Numbered from the stretch's first letter, positions 25,808-33,272 are shown. The stretch: 33,846 nt of DNA from an uncultured Prevotellaceae bacterium (GCA_900318795.1 ONLU01000038.1:1-33846), one strand, 5' to 3'. The notes: generated by a model not told the origin, from the letters alone. Numbers and translations: made by a program.

Positions 25808-27040
25808 CTATTTTACCTGTGCGTTCCAGTTGGTATATCCAGGCTTGTAGAGGCCGGCATCGTGCAGTGCCTTCCACAGGTTTTTCGACACGTCAGTACA
25901 GAGACCGGCCTTGTGATAATTGTTTACCAAAGTGGTGATTTCTGTATTGTTCATTTGCCGGACAGACTTCAGGAATCGTCGTGCAGTGTCTTCGTCCTTG
26001 AAATACAAAGACAGCTTCAGCAGGAGGATGTCCTCTCCTTTCTCTTCTTCCTTCTCCTCACTGCTGTCGGGGGCCTTCTGATGCTCGTCATATTCCTGCA
26101 AGACGGCAGCGATGGTCAGCAGACGGATCCAGTTGTCGGTATTGAAAACCTCTTCCTTGTTCTTGATCATGTCGTGTTCATCCAGAAACAGGTGCTCAAT
26201 GATGTCTTTGTCTGCTCTGCAATGTATGTATCTATTCACCCACGGCCCCAGTTCGGGGTCTCTTTCCATTCTGCTGATGAGACTGTCGCGCGTCCCACCG
26301 TATTCTATTCTCCAGGGCTTTATGTAATTCTGGCCTTTCTCGCTGTGACGAAAGTCCGTTGTCAAGTCTTCAAAATTGAGGGCATGTATAGCCATGGGCT
26401 TAAGACACTTACCGATACTTAAATAATTCTCCACGATGCGCAGTATGTTTACAATTTGCTGCGACAGCGTATCGATGTCTTTTCCTGATCCTCTGTAGGC
26501 ACCATAGGCATAAGCGAATATGGGCTTCTCGAAATATTCTGAAGAACAGGGCTTTTGCGGCTTCTTGTAGTGATAGGCATACAGGCTGTGCTTTTTAACC
26601 CTGTCTGCCACTTCCAATACTGACTGATGGCTGAGGCATTCCATCAGATGACTTCTGATGCGCTCAAGGGTTTCACAAAACTCTTCAACCTCCTTGTAGT
26701 AGTCAAAAATCCATAATCTCAAATCGAATATGACCTTAGATGTCGCAGTATAGTTATTAGAAACGCCGAATCTTATCCTCGTCTCATAGTAGAAGATGTC
26801 GTCAAGTATAAGCAGGGTGGCTTCCAGTATATCCGTATAGGCGCAGAACATCCTTGACGGATAGCTATAATGATCTATCAGCTGGCAGGCATGCTCAGCC
26901 TTCCTGACTTGAGTCAGCAAGGTGTTCCAATGGATGCTGCGTTTCCACACCTCGTCGCAAAACAAATCCTCCTTGATAATCATGGCATAATTGCTCATTC
27001 GCCATTCAGGTTCAGTGCCTTCGTTTCGTTTTATTCCCAT
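25808..27040 (-). CDS. hypothetical protein of 410 residues
   Basis: I do not recognise a function. The protein is soluble, without signal peptide or membrane segment, and mostly helical. A Cys/His-poor body (~1-310) is followed by an acidic low-complexity run (EEKEEEKGED near 325-335). The compact C-terminal domain (~340-410) contains FLKSVRQMNNTEITTLVN and LWKALHDAGLYKPGYTNWN. From memory that ending recurs in other Bacteroidales hypothetical proteins. A TACCTTTG -7 box on the minus strand (27129-27136) gives a ~85-nt leader. It sits back-to-back with the Cys-peptide operon, with no evidence of a shared role. Confidence 0.7.
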   Translation of the reverse strand: MGIKRNEGTEPEWRMSNYAMIIKEDLFCDEVWKRSIHWNTLLTQVRKAEHACQLIDHYSYPSRMFCAYTDILEATLLILDDIFYYETRIRFGVSNNYTATSKVIFDLRLWIFDYYKEVEEFCETLERIRSHLMECLSHQSVLEVADRVKKHSLYAYHYKKPQKPCSSEYFEKPIFAYAYGAYRGSGKDIDTLSQQIVNILRIVENYLSIGKCLKPMAIHALNFEDLTTDFRHSEKGQNYIKPWRIEYGGTRDSLISRMERDPELGPWVNRYIHCRADKDIIEHLFLDEHDMIKNKEEVFNTDNWIRLLTIAAVLQEYDEHQKAPDSSEEKEEEKGEDILLLKLSLYFKDEDTARRFLKSVRQMNNTEITTLVNNYHKAGLCTDVSKNLWKALHDAGLYKPGYTNWNAQVK

Positions 27041-27251
27041 ATGTATCTCGCTATGTACTTAATATCATGCAAATCCTTGTACTCTTTGATTTGGCTTTGC
27101 AAAATCAGTGTTTCGGTTATCTTGCTTACAAAGGTACAAAAAATCTGCGATAACTCACCACAAGTCCTGCAGGAAAATTTACATACAAAACAAAGCCATT
27201 CTTCCTTACACAATAAATTTCTTCTACAATTGCACAAATTTTAGCACTTTT

Positions 27252-27283
27252 TTTGGTGAATTGAAAATTTTTATGTATTTTTG
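27252..27283 (+). promoter_or_regulatory. promoter of the CXXX-peptide operon
   Basis: TTTG (27252-27255), 20 nt, TATTTTTG (27276-27283): exact Bacteroidota consensus. No second promoter is visible between it and the first gene at 27604, and gaps downstream are 12 nt or less, so it probably drives everything to tatC. Confidence 0.82.
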
Positions 27284-27287
27284 CCAC

Positions 27288-27547
27288 CGACTTCGGGGAG
27301 AAATCCGGAGTCGATGATGCATTAGCTTATTATGTCGCACTTGACTGAAAAGACGTAGGAAATCTGTTTTGGAATAGTTCGATTTAAGAAAGCAAGGGAA
27401 AGCCGAGGAAAGGCTTCCTTCCGTACAAGCATTAGCTATGCTCACGCCTTCATTGGCGTGGTAGCATTCTTATAAATGTATGGAGGGGTTCCAATTTCCT
27501 ACGTCTGCCCCTTAGGTCAAGTGCATAAGGATGGCCACGCCATTCTT
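27288..27547 (+). ncRNA. highly structured leader or stand-alone RNA, unknown family
   Basis: Three parts follow the promoter. (1) A 9-bp hairpin, CGACTTCGG/CCGGAGTCG (27288-27313). (2) A 188-nt domain closed by GCACTTGAC (27337-27345) with GTCAAGTGC (27516-27524), then, after an internal loop, AGACGTAGGAAAT (27351-27363) with ATTTCCTACGTCT (27494-27506), 13 perfect pairs. Inside are a GCC/GGC hairpin (27400-27416) and a long one built on CACGCC/GGCGTG (27438-27467). (3) A hairpin AAGGATGGC/GCCATTCTT (27527-27547). The pairing across 150 nt is far beyond chance. It matches no riboswitch I know. The size and closing stem recall 6S RNA, but the position argues for a cis-acting leader. Confidence 0.7.
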
Positions 27548-27603
27548 TATACTCTGACCTTTGCATATTTCTACATTTTGCAAACCAATCAGAACAACAG
27601 ATT

Positions 27604-28410
27604 ATGTCTTACAATTTAAAATTTACAGATATGCTAAAGAAGAATTTTCTATTTAACATGTTAACCATCGTAATGTTTAGCTTGTTGAGTGTTGGGTTCG
27701 CTTCTTGTGGCGGTGATGGAGAAGATCAATCTAAGCTAGTGAATCAAAAAAGCATGAAGGAAACGATAGTAGGTGAATGGGTTTTTAACATAACTCCCTA
27801 TGAGGGAGACCGTAGAAGTTTAATTGTTTTTTTTGACAACGGGATGTTCTATGAGCAATATGGTTCTACGATAGACAGATACCATCATAGTGGAGAACCA
27901 GGCTTTTATACTGTGAAAGGGAATGAGTTAAAACTTAAATCTTGCAATGCTACAGGAGGCTTCTATAGTGACAATTTCTCGTGTAATACCAATCAAATTA
28001 GCGAGGGATTCATAACTTTATCAGTAGACAACTATATTTATGAAGGAGAGAGATCGTATAATTCTCAGTTTCAGAATGAGAAAGATGACATAAATTATAG
28101 GAAGATTATTCTTGGAAAATGGAAATGTTCTTTTAAACACGAAAATCACGAAGCAGATTACGAAGTAGTATTTAAAAATAACGGCACATTTGAATTTACT
28201 GATAGAAACAAGACCTATAACGGGATATATGGTATTACCAACGAGTGGATCATGCTATATGAACCATCAGCAGAGTGCCCTTTAAATGATCTTTATGTGA
28301 TCCCAAGTTCATACGTTCATACTGATGAACAATTCCAGATTTGGTATTATTATTATAGTTATAATGGAAAGACATCTTTGCCGGGATATATTACATTTTA
28401 CAAACACTAA
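27604..28410 (+). CDS. lipoprotein with two lipocalin-like repeats, first gene of the CXXX operon
   Basis: This 268-residue protein has a lipoprotein signal ending VGFASC (Cys35 from this start, Cys26 if translation begins at ATG 27631, which gives a more usual signal length). After Cys comes GGDGED, acidic as in Bacteroidota surface-export signals. Two similar domains follow: ~55-140 (GEWVFN ... FFDNGMFYEQYG ... GFYTVKGNELKL) and ~170-245 (GKWKCSF ... FKNNGTFEFT ... NGIYGITNEWIML). Both follow the GxW...F..NGTF...Y pattern of small lipocalin-like barrels. It ends 12 nt before the Cys-rich precursor, so it is a candidate immunity, receptor or docking partner. Function unproven. It is visibly AT-richer than the arginine region. 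Confidence 0.82.
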   Translation: MSYNLKFTDMLKKNFLFNMLTIVMFSLLSVGFASCGGDGEDQSKLVNQKSMKETIVGEWVFNITPYEGDRRSLIVFFDNGMFYEQYGSTIDRYHHSGEPGFYTVKGNELKLKSCNATGGFYSDNFSCNTNQISEGFITLSVDNYIYEGERSYNSQFQNEKDDINYRKIILGKWKCSFKHENHEADYEVVFKNNGTFEFTDRNKTYNGIYGITNEWIMLYEPSAECPLNDLYVIPSSYVHTDEQFQIWYYYYSYNGKTSLPGYITFYKH

Positions 28411-28422
28411 ATAAACAAATTT

Positions 28423-29316
28423 ATGAAATCGGAAGAACTATTAAGCAGAAGATCTTTTTTCAAAAAGGCAGCACGGATGGTGCTTCCTATGATAGGTGCT
28501 TTTTCTTTTGGGCCCGCTATCATTAGTACTTTAGCCTCCTGTGGTGGTGATAGTGCTGGGTGCAGCGGTTGTGAAGGAAGGTGCATGGACTCATGTGAAA
28601 ACAATTGCACTGCAGCTTGTAGCAATACGTGTAGTGGAAGTTGTAATGATGGATGTCAGAATACATCAACACAAAATTCTGGATGTACTGACTGTGCGTC
28701 ATATTGTTCTGACGGATGCTCTTCTACTTGTACCGATACATGTAAAGGGAGTTCACAAAACAGTGGATGTTCTGGATGTAGCAATACCTGTTCTGGTAGT
28801 TGTTCTACAGGATGTAGTTCTACTTGTAGCGGTGAGTGTTCCACAACTTGCACAGGAGGGTGCCAAAACGGATGCTCGACAACTTGTACTGGTGGTTGTG
28901 ACAATGGCTGCAGTACAGGCTGTACATCCTCATGTTCAAAAGGATGCGCGAATGACTGTACAAGCGGTTGCGAAGGGGATTGCAAGGGTGGATGTAGCAC
29001 TAGTTGCACTGCAAATTGTAAGGACAATTGCTCGTCTTCTTGTTCTGGCGATTGTGACACCACGTGTACGGCTAATTGCGCAGACAGTTGTTCTGGTAGT
29101 TGTTCGGGAGTTTGTAGAGATGGATGTACTGGAAATTGCAGCGGCCAGTGTCTGCAATATTGTACAGCTTCCTGTAGAGATGATTGTACGACTGGTTGCA
29201 AGGGAGGATGCCAAACAGGTTGCATAGGCGGTTGTAAAACGACATGCATTCAGTCATGCGGAACTTTTGCTTGCCAGTCTTTGTGCACAGGTAGTTGTAG
29301 AGGTTGGATGAAATAG
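28423..29316 (+). CDS. Cys-Xaa-Xaa-Xaa repeat precursor peptide with Tat lipoprotein signal
   Basis: This is the 297-residue target of the maturation enzymes downstream. Residues 1-40 are a twin-arginine signal (SRRSFFKKAARM, Arg9-Arg10, then a hydrophobic stretch) ending in a lipobox LASC with Cys40. The mature part has 60 more Cys. Block 1 is CxxC (47, 50) and then every fourth residue to 78. Block 2 is CxxC (88, 91), then every fourth to 107. Block 3 is CxxC (116, 119), then every fourth without exception to 279 (41 Cys from 119). A short end block is 284, 288, 292. Spacers between blocks read NSTQ/SSQNSG-like. Intervening residues are mostly Gly, Ser, Thr, Asn and Asp. It matches what I recall as the TIGRFAM 'CXXX repeat radical SAM target'. 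DNA is a 12-bp tandem repeat, so length may vary between strains. It ends 2 nt before the radical SAM gene. Confidence 0.88.
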   Translation: MKSEELLSRRSFFKKAARMVLPMIGAFSFGPAIISTLASCGGDSAGCSGCEGRCMDSCENNCTAACSNTCSGSCNDGCQNTSTQNSGCTDCASYCSDGCSSTCTDTCKGSSQNSGCSGCSNTCSGSCSTGCSSTCSGECSTTCTGGCQNGCSTTCTGGCDNGCSTGCTSSCSKGCANDCTSGCEGDCKGGCSTSCTANCKDNCSSSCSGDCDTTCTANCADSCSGSCSGVCRDGCTGNCSGQCLQYCTASCRDDCTTGCKGGCQTGCIGGCKTTCIQSCGTFACQSLCTGSCRGWMK

Positions 29317-29318
29317 AT

Positions 29319-30575
29319 ATGGCAACAGAATTGATAAAAGAGTCGGAAGGAGTGTGGCAGGCTGGAATGGCAAGAAACATCACATTTATTGTTACAAAAG
29401 ACTGCCAATTAGCTTGTAAGTATTGCTACTTAGTAGGTAAGAATTCCAAGGAGAGGATGACCTTTGAAGTGGCCAAACAGGCTATAGACTTCATTCTCAA
29501 TAGAGAACAGGAATATCGTCAAGAGTCCGTAATATGGGACTTCATAGGTGGGGAACCATTCTTGGAGATAGACTTGATAGACAAAATATGTGATTATCTT
29601 AAAGTAGAAATGTATAGAAGGAATCACCATTGGTTCAACTCATATCGATTCTCTTTTTCTACAAATGGCATTAACTATCATACTGAGAAAGTTCAACGCT
29701 ATATTGAGAAAAATAAAAATCATCTGAGCATCGGTATAACTATAGATGGCACAAAACGAAAACACGATTTAAACAGAATATGGAAAACCCAAAAGATGGA
29801 AGAGGGGATAGTCCCATTACCTAAGGAAGAGAAAGGCTCATATGACGATGTCGTAAAAAACATTCCATTATGGTTAAAACAATTTCCTGAAGCGTCCACC
29901 AAGGTTACTATAAGTTCTGCTGATATTCCTTACATAGTTGAAAGCGTTTTACATTTGTATTCGTTAGGAATCAAGGAGGTGAATATTAACTGTGTTTTTG
30001 AAGAAGTTTGGAATGAGGGTGATGATGCTCTGTTTGAAAGCCAACTAATAAAATTAGCGGATGCTATTATCGACGGGGAGTTATATAAAGAGTATAGTTG
30101 TTCCTTCTTTATGGAGCATATAGGCAAGCCTTTAGACAGGGAACGCGACAATCAAAATTGGTGCGGTGCTGGTCTAATGCTTGCAATTGACGCAAAGGGA
30201 AATTTTTATCCCTGTATGCGTTTTGCGGCCTACTCGCTACGAAACAAACCTGCTTGGATAATTGGCAATATCCACGATGGCATTGACCAGAATAAATTGC
30301 GCCCATTCCTGATGTTGGACCGTACTACACAAAGCAAACCTGAGTGTATTGACTGCGAAGTGGCCAGTGGTTGTGCTTGGTGTCAGGGAGAGAACTATGA
30401 TGCGGCAGATACGCATACCGTTTATCAACGAGCTACGGCAATCTGCAAAATGCACAAGGCACGGGTGCGAGCCAACAACTACTATTGGAACAAACTGTTC
30501 CGAAAGTTGGAGTTGGAAGGGAAGCAGGAGGAATATGAGAAGCAAAAAGCAAAAATGAAGGAACCTAAATGCTAA
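29319..30575 (+). CDS. radical SAM/SPASM peptide maturase for the CXXX repeat peptide
   Basis: This 418-residue radical SAM enzyme has the 4Fe-4S motif CxxxCxxC at Cys29, Cys33 and Cys36 (KDCQLACKYCYLVG), and GGEP near residue 77 for SAM binding. The C-terminal SPASM domain has seven Cys (282, 299, 343, 346, 352, 355, 376). They include the G-x4-C spacing before 299 and CxxC-x5-CxxC at 343-355, which should hold auxiliary clusters. SPASM enzymes modify ribosomal peptides, commonly making thioether, C-C or other links; which one occurs here cannot be read from sequence. ATG 29319 lies 2 nt after the precursor stop. A TTG at 29304 is in frame but would overlap the precursor. Matches the CXXX-repeat maturase family from memory. 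Confidence 0.88.
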   Translation: MATELIKESEGVWQAGMARNITFIVTKDCQLACKYCYLVGKNSKERMTFEVAKQAIDFILNREQEYRQESVIWDFIGGEPFLEIDLIDKICDYLKVEMYRRNHHWFNSYRFSFSTNGINYHTEKVQRYIEKNKNHLSIGITIDGTKRKHDLNRIWKTQKMEEGIVPLPKEEKGSYDDVVKNIPLWLKQFPEASTKVTISSADIPYIVESVLHLYSLGIKEVNINCVFEEVWNEGDDALFESQLIKLADAIIDGELYKEYSCSFFMEHIGKPLDRERDNQNWCGAGLMLAIDAKGNFYPCMRFAAYSLRNKPAWIIGNIHDGIDQNKLRPFLMLDRTTQSKPECIDCEVASGCAWCQGENYDAADTHTVYQRATAICKMHKARVRANNYYWNKLFRKLELEGKQEEYEKQKAKMKEPKC

Positions 30576-30582
30576 GACAAAT

Positions 30583-31518
30583 ATGCTGACATACCTTGTT
30601 ATATTATTGGACGATTCAAGCACTTCATACTGCCACTATGAAGTCTGGACACAACCGCGTAGACTTATCAGCCTTGAAGACCTACACGAGGGAATCATCT
30701 GGGCGATGAAGGAGAACTTGAATATCCAGTTTGTCTATCCCGACTATGAGCTGCCAGTAGAATATCTTAAAGCCATTGAGTCAATAGACCACACAAAGAT
30801 TATGCCTTCTGCAAATTGTGAAAAGGCAGATGTGATAGTATTGAGCGGATGGAACGATACCGTAAATGAAGGTAGCACTTGCATCATACGTACCAGTCGT
30901 GAGGACTTGGCCAAACACATGGCGACGGCAAAGGAATGGCTAAAGAAAGTCAACCGACTGAACATCGTACTGACTGATACTGAAGCGTTCAAGGATAGCG
31001 ACATTGACAATTATACAGCTTTGCTGGACGAACTGAGTGACTGTATTGCCGACATGTATGCGAACAACAGGCAGGTACAAGTGAATTTGCTGACAGACCG
31101 TCTGCTGTTGACAGAAATGAATAACTGTAATGCTGGGGACAATAACATAACGCTGGCACCAAACGGTTGCTTCTACCTCTGCCCTGCATTTTATTTTGAT
31201 GATGAAGAGGACTGCATTGGAAATCTTAAGGACGGCATAGACATCAAAAACCAGCAGTTGCTAAGGCTTGACCATGCACCGCTGTGCCGACAGTGTGATG
31301 CCTACCAGTGCAAACGCTGCATATGGATGAACCAACGACTGACACTTGACGCAAACACGCCTTCACACCAGCAGTGTGTAATAGCACATATTGAGCGGAA
31401 TGCCTCACGCAATTTGTTGGCAAAACTGAAGGAAAGAGGCATGGTGTTAAGAGACAGCCACGAGATTAAGGAAATAGATTATTTAGACCCCTTTAATATT
31501 TTGAACAAATGGAAATAA
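30583..31518 (+). CDS. CXXX repeat peptide maturase, SPASM-like partner without a radical SAM motif
   Basis: This 311-residue protein has no CxxxCxxC radical SAM motif but does carry a SPASM-like Cys set: C182, C196 and C200 (G-x4-C before 200), C235, C238, C243, C246 (CxxC-x4-CxxC) and C265. The N-terminal ~175 residues look like an alternating alpha/beta half-barrel (LVILLDDSSTSYCHYE; LNIVLTDTEAF). It may be a degenerate radical SAM relative that serves as scaffold, cluster donor or substrate binder. From memory it matches the family named 'CXXX repeat peptide maturase'. It starts 7 nt after the radical SAM gene and overlaps the next gene by 10 nt. Confidence 0.8.
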   Translation: MLTYLVILLDDSSTSYCHYEVWTQPRRLISLEDLHEGIIWAMKENLNIQFVYPDYELPVEYLKAIESIDHTKIMPSANCEKADVIVLSGWNDTVNEGSTCIIRTSREDLAKHMATAKEWLKKVNRLNIVLTDTEAFKDSDIDNYTALLDELSDCIADMYANNRQVQVNLLTDRLLLTEMNNCNAGDNNITLAPNGCFYLCPAFYFDDEEDCIGNLKDGIDIKNQQLLRLDHAPLCRQCDAYQCKRCIWMNQRLTLDANTPSHQQCVIAHIERNASRNLLAKLKERGMVLRDSHEIKEIDYLDPFNILNKWK

Positions 31519-31793
31519 GAAAGATTGTGGGAAAAGTTACCCCAGAAGAGCGAAATGAGATTCAAGCACTCTTTGAGCGCAAGAATGGTTTGACAGAATT
31601 AGCCAAGATTGTTACAGCCGACAACAACGAACTATACGAAAAGTTGGTAAAGGACATGGGCGAGACTGGCAGTAAATTCCAACAGTGGTGGGACGAGAAA
31701 GCCAAACAATATGGCTGGGAGAGTCATCCCAAAGGAAACTGGGAGATTAATTTCCAGACATGTGAAATAACTCTTGTTGCGAGCGAAGCATGA
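31509..31793 (+). CDS. CXXX repeat peptide modification system protein (small)
   Basis: The small 94-residue acidic protein has no signal peptide or membrane segment: a helical N-half ([22 protein letters not shown]) and a Trp-rich C-half ([14 protein letters not shown]). The ending [15 protein letters not shown] suggests strand formation. Its size and place next to peptide maturases would suit a precursor-recognition or chaperone protein. From memory it corresponds to the small family named as part of CXXX-repeat systems. It overlaps the gene before (10 nt) and tatA after (4 nt), so stoichiometric, coupled expression is likely. Confidence 0.75.
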   Translation: MEIRKIVGKVTPEERNEIQALFERKNGLTELAKIVTADNNELYEKLVKDMGETGSKFQQWWDEKAKQYGWESHPKGNWEINFQTCEITLVASEA

Positions 31794-32017
31794 TGGCTGC
31801 ACAATTACTGTTCATTGGCACGACTGAGTTGATGCTCATTGCTGGCATTGCCCTGTTATTATTTGGCGGGAAGAAGTTGCCGGAGATGATGCGTGGCATG
31901 GGACGTGGCATCAGTGAGTTCAAGAAAGGTGCCAAGGAAGCTACAGAGCCTTTCGAGGAAGTCAAAACTGAAATAGAAGGAGCCAAGAAAGACATTGATG
32001 AAGTCATCAAAGAATGA
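31790..32017 (+). CDS. tatA: twin-arginine translocase subunit TatA
   Basis: This 75-residue pore-forming Tat subunit has an N-terminal membrane helix (residues ~10-24, [15 protein letters not shown]). Next come the hinge and amphipathic helix [23 protein letters not shown], the TatA hallmark, and a charged tail. Its start overlaps the preceding maturation gene (ATGA), so it is part of the peptide operon rather than a housekeeping locus. No separate TatB is present; a single TatA-type subunit can serve both roles in minimal systems. Confidence 0.92.
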   Translation: MMAAQLLFIGTTELMLIAGIALLLFGGKKLPEMMRGMGRGISEFKKGAKEATEPFEEVKTEIEGAKKDIDEVIKE

Positions 32018-32783
32018 CGAACTACTTACATTCGGCGGACATCTTGAGGTGTTTCGCCGAATGCTTTTCCGTATCATTGCGGTAGCGGGTGCTATCGCAA
32101 TGGTTGTGTTTTGCTTCAAGGAAACGACATGGGAAGTGTTGCTGGCGCCGAGCGAGTGGGACTTTTATACCTACCGCTGGCTGGAGTCGGTCATGCAAGC
32201 AATGGGCATAGACTTCCGTTTCGAAGAGTACCATGTGAATCTGATTGCCACCGACCTGTCGAGTCAGTTTATGACGCACATCACGACGGCGGTGTATCTG
32301 GGATTACTTGGAGTCTCACCTTATATATTATATGAACTGTTCCGCTTCATATCGCCCGCGCTGTATGAGACCGAGCGGAAATATTCGGTACAGGTGGCAG
32401 GCATCATCTATGTCTTATTTCTGCTCGGTGTGCTGATGTCTTATTTCGTGCTGTTCCCCATCTCCTTCCGTTTCCTTGGCACATATAGCGTGTCGGCCAA
32501 GGTAGTGAGCAACATCACACTGGACTCGTATATCTCTACGTTCGTTTCTCTTACGTTGGTTATGGGTGTCGTGTTTCAACTGCCAGTGATAGCATTCTTC
32601 CTTGGAAAGATGGGCGTTGTTACGTCTTCAATGCTTGCCAACTATCGCAAACACTCCCTCATTGTAATTATGCTGGTGGCTGCTATCATCACCCCGCCAG
32701 ACTTGATGACACTGATTCTTGTCACCATCCCACTCTATCTGCTCTATGAAGTCAGTATCAGAGTCGTGAAATGGGTGGAATAG
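31998..32783 (+). CDS. tatC: twin-arginine translocase subunit TatC
   Basis: This 261-residue polytopic protein, with about six membrane segments, is the Tat receptor that binds the RR signal. Conserved parts are [14 protein letters not shown] at the N-terminus, [13 protein letters not shown] (the Phe and Glu matching the E. coli signal-binding Phe94 and Glu103), and [22 protein letters not shown] near the end. The position of the usual HLxELR glutamate appears as Val in HLEVFR, with a Glu one residue earlier. ATG 31998 follows a TTG in the same frame and overlaps tatA by 20 nt. It probably exports the Cys-rich precursor 2.5 kb upstream, the only Tat substrate seen in the window. Confidence 0.92.
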   Translation: MKSSKNDELLTFGGHLEVFRRMLFRIIAVAGAIAMVVFCFKETTWEVLLAPSEWDFYTYRWLESVMQAMGIDFRFEEYHVNLIATDLSSQFMTHITTAVYLGLLGVSPYILYELFRFISPALYETERKYSVQVAGIIYVLFLLGVLMSYFVLFPISFRFLGTYSVSAKVVSNITLDSYISTFVSLTLVMGVVFQLPVIAFFLGKMGVVTSSMLANYRKHSLIVIMLVAAIITPPDLMTLILVTIPLYLLYEVSIRVVKWVE

Positions 32784-32961
32784 CCCAAATAATGGCCATG
32801 CGAATCTTGCGCACACCGCCACCAAGGTCGCTGCCCTGGAGAGGATTTTTCTTAAGTTCTTTACTCAGAAAAAGGTAATCATCCAACAGCGACTTGTATT
32901 TCTTTGCAAGTCGTTTGAACTGACGGTCGAATTCGGCAGAAGGTATAATTTTTACGTTCAT
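32758..32961 (-). pseudogene. RelE/ParE-family toxin, C-terminally truncated
   Basis: The 67-residue reading frame matches a RelE-superfamily toxin up to residue ~57 (MNVKIIPSAEFDRQFKRLAK ... LGGGVRKIRMAI). It then runs into unrelated residues ([10 protein letters not shown]), losing the conserved C-terminal strands and catalytic tail that normally follow RKIRMAI. The break, near 32790, falls 7 bases from the tatC stop, and its last codons overlap tatC on the opposite strand. It is most simply a toxin cut by insertion of the tat-bearing island. It is coupled to its antitoxin by an ATGA overlap. Confidence 0.7.
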
Positions 32962-33122
32962 ACGACGCCCTCAGATTTTAGCCCTTCTAAGAATTCTTCT
33001 TCTGTCATCATTTTCACTTCACCGCGCTTGGCGGCTTTTACCTCGTTGAGTGCGCGGGTCAAGGTTTCTTTCACGTATGCCTCCTGCTTGTCGCCCTTGA
33101 TATATTCTTTCGTATCACCCAT
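32958..33122 (-). CDS. RelB-like antitoxin
   Basis: The 54-residue protein MGDTKEYIKGDKQEAYVKET and onward ends in a TEEEFLEGLKSEGVV helix, like small Bacteroidota antitoxins paired with RelE-type toxins. ATG 33122 is preferred over upstream in-frame starts because the promoter's -7 box lies at 33170-33177. It overlaps the truncated toxin gene by 4 nt. With its toxin broken it may be an orphan. Confidence 0.72.
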   Translation of the reverse strand: MGDTKEYIKGDKQEAYVKETLTRALNEVKAAKRGEVKMMTEEEFLEGLKSEGVV

Positions 33123-33169
33123 CGATATCACTTTTTCTGTTTCTTCTGCTTTACGTTCTTTAATCGGTG

Positions 33170-33201
33170 CAAAGATACGATTAAATGAGCATAAAAACAA
33201 A
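33170..33201 (-). promoter_or_regulatory. promoter of the RelBE-like module
   Basis: Minus strand TTTG (33198-33201), 20 nt, TATCTTTG (33170-33177): consensus. The module's left side is broken but its promoter is intact. Confidence 0.8.
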
Positions 33202-33272
33202 AGATTCTTGAGTTTTGTACGAATGCTATTTTCTTAAAGAGTATTAAAAAGAATACTTTCCTGATGCTTTTA

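Noticed and set aside
27288-27547. Retron msr/msd or group II intron domain
   Set aside because: The long inverted ends suggested it, but no reverse transcriptase is nearby and no domain V-type hairpin is present.
28541-29249. Long open frames overlapping the Cys-rich gene on both strands
   Set aside because: They arise because the 12-bp codon pattern of the CXXX repeat lacks stops in other frames; they have no start context, promoter or recognisable protein.
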